Part shown: piece by piece, positions 15,719 to 20,547 of the stretch
Layout of the letters: each line of letters opens with the position of its first letter
How positions within the stretch are numbered: the first letter of the stretch is position 1
From: JALTDM01 sp964421355
Lineage (GTDB): Bacteria; Bacteroidota; Bacteroidia; Bacteroidales; JALTDM01
Reading direction: 5' to 3'
DNA length: 20,547 nt
Assembly (NCBI GenBank): GCA_964421355.1
Contig: CAYQWX010000031.1
Location: forward strand, 1-20,547
Notes under the pieces: model-generated
The model's input: only the letters and a program-made list of their open reading frames with translations
Databases searched by the model: none
What the model was told of the DNA's origin: nothing
Translations under genes and position numbers: made by a program

Positions 15719-15920
15719 AAAAAAGCCCGTATTCTTCTTTCAAAGGGGTGGTAAAACCCTCGTTCCTAGCATTTGTAGGGCTACCGCCTTGGGTCTATCT
15801 TCCGCTGACGCTATGCGTATTCCCGAAGGAATTGCGGCCTGATATTGCCAAAAACGAGTTCACCCTAATTTGTTTAGTGTTAGAGTTTCCCCCCAAAGTA
15901 AAGAAGTAATACGGGCTTAT
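15719..15920 (-). ncRNA. ssrS: 6S RNA-like (6S-Flavo type)
   Basis: Read on the minus strand, a transcript of about 200 nt has complementary ends. An 11-bp stem (15908-15918 with 15723-15733) continues after a 1-nt bulge through 7 more pairs (15900-15906 with 15734-15740) and a G/C-rich segment (15889-15894 with 15745-15751). An asymmetric open bubble follows: about 30 nt on the 5' side (15859-15888) and about 7 nt on the other. A terminal arm then begins with a 6-bp helix (15853-15858 with 15759-15764) and contains a UUCG-capped hairpin near 15822-15833. Closing stem, single-stranded bubble and terminal arm is the 6S plan, in which the bubble mimics an open promoter and binds RNA polymerase. 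Six U follow the last stem (15719-15724), serving as terminator. Position next to zapA matches ssrS in other phyla. Identification is from structure and context, not a covariance search. Confidence 0.8.
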
Positions 15921-15954
15921 TTACAATATTTTTATTTTTTAAGAACTCTATTTT

Positions 15955-16245
15955 TTATTCTTGATCTTGTAAAAATCCATCTAATAAAATATTTATTCTT
16001 TGAAGAGTATTCATAACATTTTTTTCGTTCTTTTCACAATCTTTTATTTTCTGCCACAACTCTGCTACTATTTCCATGATTATATAGTCTTTTTTTCTAT
16101 CATAATCTTTTATGCTGCTTTCTTCCCACTTCCGTTTAATATATTGGCTTACTTCCTTAATTATTTTCTTTTCCTCTTCACTTTCTACTTTTATCTGGTA
16201 TTCTTTGTCGAATACCAATATTTTTACATGCTCTATATTATTCAT
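15955..16245 (-). CDS. zapA: Cell division protein ZapA
   Basis: ZapA binds FtsZ and bundles its filaments at mid-cell. The 96-residue product has the typical N-terminal beta segment (HVKILVFDKEYQIKVESEEEKK), then IIKEVSQYIKRKW, and a C-terminal coiled-coil helix (about 50-92) that forms the tetramer in the family. Its ATG overlaps the stop of the upstream coiled-coil gene by 4 nt (ATGA). The 6S-like RNA begins about 35 nt downstream. Confidence 0.9.
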   Translation of the reverse strand: MNNIEHVKILVFDKEYQIKVESEEEKKIIKEVSQYIKRKWEESSIKDYDRKKDYIIMEIVAELWQKIKDCEKNEKNVMNTLQRINILLDGFLQDQE

Positions 16246-16541
16246 TTTATTTGCATGTGCTTTTTTATTATTTTGTCAATAGCCCGTATCAACTCATCTA
16301 TTTCGTTTAGATATTCTTTCTTTTTGTCAGAACTAATTTCTTTTATATTTCCTAATGTTAAATCAAAAATTTCGTTTTTTAGATTTTCAATAGTTTTTTT
16401 TTGTTCCTCAATTTTTTTATTACATTCAATCAGTTGGTTTTCCAAAACACGCTTCTGCTCTTCTTTTTTTTCTAAAATGTCTAAAATTTTTTTAATTCTT
16501 TCTTCTACTTGTTTTGAAAACCGATAAATTTGCTCTTCCAT
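16242..16541 (-). CDS. Small coiled-coil protein, ZapB-like
   Basis: From ATG 16541 the product has 99 residues (MEEQIYRFSKQVEERI...) and is almost entirely charged helix rich in Glu, Lys and Ile, meaning a coiled coil. By shape and by 4-nt overlap with zapA it may be a divisome partner of ZapA, as ZapB is in E. coli, but there is no sequence motif to prove this. The frame extends to ATG 16580. That extension encodes a hydrophobic stretch and contains a -7-like box, so I take 16541 as the start. Confidence 0.75.
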   Translation of the reverse strand: MEEQIYRFSKQVEERIKKILDILEKKEEQKRVLENQLIECNKKIEEQKKTIENLKNEIFDLTLGNIKEISSDKKKEYLNEIDELIRAIDKIIKKHMQIK

Positions 16542-16550
16542 ATTCAAATG

Positions 16551-16558
16551 CAAAATTA
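16551..16558 (-). promoter_or_regulatory. Putative -7 box (TAATTTTG) for the zap/6S/rny block
   Basis: On the minus strand TAATTTTG fits TAnnTTTG and ends 9 nt before ATG 16541, implying a leader of only a few bases. No clear TTTG -33 box is visible at 19-23 nt. It would drive the ZapB-like gene and zapA, and possibly the genes beyond. Confidence 0.4.
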
Positions 16559-16589
16559 GTTTATTTTTTTGTAAAATCATTTTATATAT

Positions 16590-18302
16590 ATGAAAAAATT
16601 TTTGTGCATATTAATCTTTGTGTTTGCCGTAATTAAAATAGAGGCACAATCTTTTTATAATCCATTGGATACTCCTATGTATTTGGCAGCAACTTTTGCC
16701 GAATTGAGACCTAATCATTTTCATTCAGGAATAGATATAAAAACAGGAGAAGAAATAGGTAAGCCTGTATATGCTATAGAAGACGGTTATGTGTATAGAA
16801 TAAAAGTTAGTCCGTATGGCTTTGGTAATGCATTGTATATAAAGGGATATAAAGGATATACCAGTGTATATGCTCATTTGAGCCGTTTTGCTCCGAAAAT
16901 TGAAAATTTAGTAAAAAAGGAAATGTATAAACGCAAAACAAATTCTATAGAGTGGTTTCCCAAAAAGGTGAAAATAACTGTAAAAAAGGGAGAGATTATA
17001 GCATATTCAGGTAATACAGGAAGTTCTCACGGTCCTCATTTGCATTTTGAAATAAGAAAATCAAAGTCGGAACATCCTATAAATCCTTTGAAATATGGAT
17101 TTTGTGTATATGATACCGTTCGTCCTGTAATTTATTCTATAAGTATTGATGATTTGTCTTCGGTAAAATATCAATATGCCGGACCATTGGTAGTAAAACA
17201 GACAAATAAGCTTTATAGTAATAATAATGCAGATTATTATGTATTATCCGATGATACTCTAAATGTACCGCTATGTGTGGGAGTGAGTGTGGAGAGTTTT
17301 GACTTTCTTAATGGATATAATAATAAATGTGGGGTATATAGCATTGAAATGCAGGTGAATGCCAAAAGTAGGTTTAAGTTAAGGTTTGATGAATTTTCTT
17401 TTTATGAAACGAGATACATAAACAGTCTTATAAATTATCCTATTTATTATAATAAAGAAAGAAAAATGTACAGATTATATAAACAGCCAAATAACATATT
17501 GTCTATTGAAAGGAATGATGGAAATGGGAAAATATGTTTTAAACAGGGAGAAATAAAACATATTAAGATAACAATAGAAGATACTTACGGAAATCGTTCC
17601 GTAGTAAGTTTTGTGGCAAGAGGAGATTCATCTATTAAAAATACAAATAGAGTGGAAGGAAAAAAATTTTTGTGGCGAAAGACAACAAATGAAGTTATAA
17701 GTAATGATTTTTCCGTATATGTTCCAGGTAAGGCTCTGTATGATAATATGTTTTTTGTGGGCGAAGCAATAAAATATAAAGATAAGCGTTTTTTATCCCC
17801 GTTAGTAGATTTTAGTGCAGAAGCGATGATACCATTACACAAAAAGATGAGATTGCAAATAAAACCATATAATGTTCCAAACAAATTACAAGAAAAACTA
17901 ACTGTGGCATTGGTAGATGGTAATACAATAGCAGATGTAGGTGGGAATTATCAAAAAAACGGAATGGTAGAAACTTATGTTAGAGAGTTTGGTAAATTTG
18001 TCGTAATGGCAGATACAGTTTCTCCTATTATAAAACCTCTTAATATTTATGAAGGGAAAAATATGCAACAAGAAGACTCTATAGTTTTTAATGTAACTGA
18101 TAATCTCACTGGAGTAGGAGGATACAAATGTTATATTGACGGGAAATGGACACGTGTAGAAAGAGATATAAAGACGGATAATTTTTATTGCCAATTTAAG
18201 GAAGTGTTAAATGATAAAGCCGGAGAATCGCATTCGCTCATATTTAGTGTAGTAGATGATAAAAATAATTGGCAAGTATATAAAACATCCTTTGTTTATT
18301 AA
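16590..18302 (+). CDS. Secreted M23-family metallopeptidase
   Basis: A zinc endopeptidase fold that cuts peptidoglycan cross-links or stems. Residues 1-20 are a signal peptide (ending IKIEAQ). The LytM/M23 domain is near the N-terminus (about 38-157), with zinc ligands His45 and Asp49 (HSGID) and His152 (HLHFE), and catalytic His96 (YAHLS) and His150. All key residues are present, so it should be active. Between YAHLS and the KKGEIIAYSGNTG segment there is an extra loop (about 101-130). The remaining 400 residues have no recognised catalytic motif and look like beta-rich, Ig-like modules, so the peptidase is N-terminal and the accessory region C-terminal. It is divergent from the zap block; a division-linked role is possible by context only. 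Confidence 0.92.
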   Translation: MKKFLCILIFVFAVIKIEAQSFYNPLDTPMYLAATFAELRPNHFHSGIDIKTGEEIGKPVYAIEDGYVYRIKVSPYGFGNALYIKGYKGYTSVYAHLSRFAPKIENLVKKEMYKRKTNSIEWFPKKVKITVKKGEIIAYSGNTGSSHGPHLHFEIRKSKSEHPINPLKYGFCVYDTVRPVIYSISIDDLSSVKYQYAGPLVVKQTNKLYSNNNADYYVLSDDTLNVPLCVGVSVESFDFLNGYNNKCGVYSIEMQVNAKSRFKLRFDEFSFYETRYINSLINYPIYYNKERKMYRLYKQPNNILSIERNDGNGKICFKQGEIKHIKITIEDTYGNRSVVSFVARGDSSIKNTNRVEGKKFLWRKTTNEVISNDFSVYVPGKALYDNMFFVGEAIKYKDKRFLSPLVDFSAEAMIPLHKKMRLQIKPYNVPNKLQEKLTVALVDGNTIADVGGNYQKNGMVETYVREFGKFVVMADTVSPIIKPLNIYEGKNMQQEDSIVFNVTDNLTGVGGYKCYIDGKWTRVERDIKTDNFYCQFKEVLNDKAGESHSLIFSVVDDKNNWQVYKTSFVY

Positions 18303-18319
18303 AAAGAAACCTTTTTAAT
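18298..18319 (+). terminator. Weak AT-rich hairpin after the M23 gene
   Basis: ATTAAAAAG (18298-18306) and CTTTTTAAT (18311-18319) pair perfectly around AAAC, overlapping the M23 stop codon. The stem has only one G-C pair and no long T-run follows, so any termination would be weak, and read-through into the flippase-like gene is plausible. Confidence 0.3.
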
Positions 18320-18359
18320 GTTGTAGTTGTCTATATAATTAGAAAAAAAGAAAATAAGA

Positions 18360-19802
18360 TTGAAAAGAAAATTCTTAATAAATTTATTACTGCTTGTATT
18401 TATAAATCTACTTGTAAAGCCTTTTTGGATATTTGGTATAGATAGAGGAGTGCAAAATGCTGTGGGGTCGGAGGCTTACGGGTTCTATTTTTCTTTGTTT
18501 AATTTTTCTTTAATTCTCAACATATTACTTGACTTGGGAATAACGAATTATAATAACCGTAATATTTCGCGTTATGAATATTTGGTTACAAAACATTTTT
18601 CCAATGTAGTTGTATTAAAGTTTTTGCTTGGAGTTGTCTATTTTGCTGTAAGCTTGATAGCCGCTATAATTATAGGATATGATAAAATTCAAATAAGTTT
18701 ACTGGTATTTTTATTATTTAATCAGTTTTTATTGTCTCTTATTTTGTATATGCGTTCTAATATAAGTGCTTTACAATACTATACATTAGATAGTTTAATA
18801 TCTGTATTAGATAGATTTTTAATGATTGTTATTGTAGGTATTTTGTTATGGGGACATATCACTTCTACACCTTTTAAAATAGAATGGTTTGTGTATTCTC
18901 AAACTGCGGCATATCTTGCTACTGCTTTAGCAACTTTTTTGATTTTAAATTCCAAGATAGAAAAAGTAAAACTCAATTTTGATTTTAAGTTTTTTATTGT
19001 TTTTTTGAAAAAATCGTATCCTTATGCTTTGCTTATTTTGTTGATGACTTTTTATTACAGGATAGATTCTGTGATGATAGAGAGAATGTTGCCCGACGGC
19101 AAAGTGCAAGCTGGAATATATGCCCAGTCATTCAGGATATTAGATGCTGTAAGCATGATGGCTTTTTTGTTTTCTACATTATTGTTGCCAATGTTTTCGC
19201 GAATGATAAAGTATAAAGACGATGTAGAAGGGTTACTTAATATGTCTTTTGATTTATTGATGGTACCTGCAATAATTTTTGTAATATCATCTTATTTTTT
19301 CTCAAAGGAAATAATAGATTTACTATACACATCACACACAGAGGAATCGGTTTTGGTTTTTTCAGTTCTTATCTTTAATTTTATTTTCATAGCAATATCT
19401 TATTTGTATGGGACATTACTTACTGCAAATGGCAGTATAAAAGAATTGAATATTATGGCAGGAGTGGGAGTAGTAGTAAATGTAGTATTGAATTTATTGC
19501 TTATACCTGTTTATAAAGCTTGGGGGGCAGCTTTTGCCAGTCTAATAACTCAATCTATTACAGCTTTATTGCAAGTATTTCTCGTATTTAAGATTTTCAA
19601 TTTTAATTTTTCTTTGAGTAGAGTAGCCAAATTTATAGGATTTGTAGTCATTGGAATAATATTGGGATTTATTTTTAGTGAAAAAATAATTAATAAGGAA
19701 ATAGGATATATTTCTCTTATATTTGCATTGTTATTATTTGCATTTATTTTTAGACTTTTAAGTGTGAAGGAATTTTATAAAGTGCTGAAAATAAGGAGCT
19801 AA
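18360..19802 (+). CDS. Polysaccharide flippase-like membrane protein
   Basis: A 480-residue polytopic membrane protein of the MOP/polysaccharide transporter superfamily with about 12-14 hydrophobic helices. Typical landmarks are KSYPYALLILLMTFYYRID (about 220-238), IYAQSFRILDAVSMMAF (about 254-270), LLLPMFSRM, and the C-terminal helix LNLLLIPVYKAWGAAFASLI. It probably moves lipid-linked sugars across the inner membrane. The first usable codon is TTG 18360 (MKRKFLINLLLL); the frame is closed by TAA at 18336, no in-frame ATG lies earlier, and the RNA there is A-rich without a clear Shine-Dalgarno site. It is only distantly similar to the flippase at 387. The MraY/WecA-like gene follows after 7 nt, so they form an operon for glycan assembly. 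Confidence 0.86.
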   Translation: MKRKFLINLLLLVFINLLVKPFWIFGIDRGVQNAVGSEAYGFYFSLFNFSLILNILLDLGITNYNNRNISRYEYLVTKHFSNVVVLKFLLGVVYFAVSLIAAIIIGYDKIQISLLVFLLFNQFLLSLILYMRSNISALQYYTLDSLISVLDRFLMIVIVGILLWGHITSTPFKIEWFVYSQTAAYLATALATFLILNSKIEKVKLNFDFKFFIVFLKKSYPYALLILLMTFYYRIDSVMIERMLPDGKVQAGIYAQSFRILDAVSMMAFLFSTLLLPMFSRMIKYKDDVEGLLNMSFDLLMVPAIIFVISSYFFSKEIIDLLYTSHTEESVLVFSVLIFNFIFIAISYLYGTLLTANGSIKELNIMAGVGVVVNVVLNLLLIPVYKAWGAAFASLITQSITALLQVFLVFKIFNFNFSLSRVAKFIGFVVIGIILGFIFSEKIINKEIGYISLIFALLLFAFIFRLLSVKEFYKVLKIRS

Positions 19803-19809
19803 TTGAGAG

Positions 19810-20547
19810 ATGTTAGGATATAATATTTTACAATATATTCAAAATGATTACATACTTGCTTTAACAAGTTTTGTAACGGGAGGCATAGTGTCTTATTTGT
19901 TTTATTCTCCTTTGTTATACCTTGCAAAACAATTTGGATGGTATGATAAACCTGGAGAACGAAAACTTCATACCCATAAAGTGCCTACAATTGGTGGAAT
20001 AGGATTCTTCTTTGGGTGGCTTGTTTCTTTATTAATTTTATTTAAATTTTGGGAAGTAAAAGGATTTCAGTTTTTCTTGTTAGGTGCGGTAATAATAGTG
20101 TCAATGGGTATAAAAGATGATATAAGCATACTAGATTTCAAGAAAAAGTTTTTAGGACAAATTTTAGCAGCTATAATTGTTGTTATGTTAGGTGATTTTC
20201 GTATTGAGAGTTTTTATGGTATATTAGGAATAAATGATCTTCCATATTGGGCTAGTGTAGTGTTTACAATTTTTGTTTTTTTGCTTATAATAAATGGGTA
20301 TAATTTAATTGATGGTATAGATGGGCTAGCAGCATCTATTGGTATATTATCTTCCGTTGTATTTGGTTTGTGGTTTTTGGGAACCAATATGTCGAATCAA
20401 TACTATTTGGTCGCATTTGCTTTGGCAGGAGCACTGGTTGCATTTCTTAAGTTTAATATTAGTCCTGCAAAAATGTTTATGGGAGATACGGGTTCTATGC
20501 TTTTAGGTTTTGTTGGGGCTTTCCTTTCTGTTGTTTTAATAATGTAT
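19810..20547 (+). CDS. MraY/WecA-family phospho-sugar transferase (3' end outside window)
   Basis: An integral membrane enzyme that transfers a sugar-1-phosphate (usually GlcNAc or a related sugar) from a UDP-sugar to undecaprenyl phosphate, starting a lipid-linked glycan. The visible 246 codons start at ATG 19810, 11 nt after GGAG. They contain KPGERKLHTHKVPTIGGIGF (47-66), the Asp-rich MGIKDDISILDFKKKFLGQ (99-117, Asp103-Asp104), the active-site INGYNLIDGIDGLAAS (161-176, Asn165, Asp168, Asp171) and MFMGDTGSM (222-230, Asp226), with hydrophobic helices between. This fits WecA/TagO-type enzymes better than MraY of murein synthesis. The reading frame is open at the right edge, so 50-120 residues are probably missing. 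Confidence 0.9.
   Translation, partial: MLGYNILQYIQNDYILALTSFVTGGIVSYLFYSPLLYLAKQFGWYDKPGERKLHTHKVPTIGGIGFFFGWLVSLLILFKFWEVKGFQFFLLGAVIIVSMGIKDDISILDFKKKFLGQILAAIIVVMLGDFRIESFYGILGINDLPYWASVVFTIFVFLLIINGYNLIDGIDGLAASIGILSSVVFGLWFLGTNMSNQYYLVAFALAGALVAFLKFNISPAKMFMGDTGSMLLGFVGAFLSVVLIMY

Noticed and set aside
15719..15920. tmRNA, SRP RNA or RNase P RNA as alternatives for the structured RNA
   Set aside because: There is no tRNA-like acceptor end with CCA or tag-peptide frame, no SRP Alu/GGAA-GCAA core that I can place, and no RNase P conserved core; the long closing stem, bubble and zapA context fit 6S best.
16000..16527. 175-codon plus-strand frame opposite zapA and the ZapB-like gene
   Set aside because: Its Phe/Ser/Ile-rich, membrane-like translation results from reading Lys/Glu-rich coding DNA on the opposite strand.
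1..20547. CRISPR array, insertion sequence, phage, toxin-antitoxin or defence island
   Set aside because: I saw no regularly spaced direct repeats, transposase or integrase motifs, terminal inverted repeats with target duplications, or known defence domains.

Overview
The window is AT-rich chromosomal DNA from a member of the Bacteroidota. Several independent signs point there. A secreted protein ends in a type IX secretion (Por) C-terminal sorting domain. There is a TonB-dependent receptor, and promoter-like sites follow the Bacteroidota sigma-ABfr pattern (TTTG, about 21 nt, TAnnTTTG). A split-type transketolase C-terminal subunit is present, and a 6S-type RNA lies beside zapA. I cannot name the genus.

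Layout. Positions 1-359 hold no credible gene, only inverted repeats. From about 387 to 3342 (+) lies an envelope polysaccharide/nucleotide cluster: an oligosaccharide flippase, dUTPase (dut, overlapping the flippase by 4 nt) and a sugar-phosphate nucleotidyltransferase with a left-handed beta-helix tail. A strong bidirectional terminator (3361-3390) separates it from a leftward group (3396-6874). In transcription order that group is a SAM methyltransferase, a small exported protein with a proline-rich tail, and a TonB-dependent receptor. A palindrome sits just upstream of the last two genes. An intergenic region of about 400 bp follows, with a GNRA-capped hairpin and a good promoter. That promoter faces a rightward group (7310-12587): a small secreted DUF6150-like protein, a tiny putative lipoprotein, a THUMP-domain RNA methyltransferase, and a 1146-residue secreted GH18-type multidomain protein with CUB, LamG-like, PKD and T9SS domains.

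From 16541 down to 12656 (-) is a housekeeping block: a ZapB-like coiled-coil protein, zapA, a 6S-like RNA of about 200 nt, ribonuclease Y (rny), a transketolase C-terminal half and a small exported hypothetical protein. Divergent from it (16590 to the window end, +) are an M23 peptidase, a second flippase-like membrane protein and the start of a MraY/WecA-type phospho-sugar transferase, which runs off the right edge.

Together the genes cover cell-envelope building (two flippases, sugar activation, lipid-linked sugar initiation, murein hydrolysis), nutrient import across the outer membrane, division (ZapA/ZapB-like) and RNA metabolism (RNase Y, 6S RNA, rRNA methylation). I see no CRISPR array, transposase, integrase, prophage, toxin-antitoxin pair or recognisable defence system, and no clear candidate for a wholly new system. 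The best leads are the 6S-like RNA and its setting, the operator-like palindrome before the receptor module, the transketolase half lacking its partner, and the architecture of the GH18 protein.
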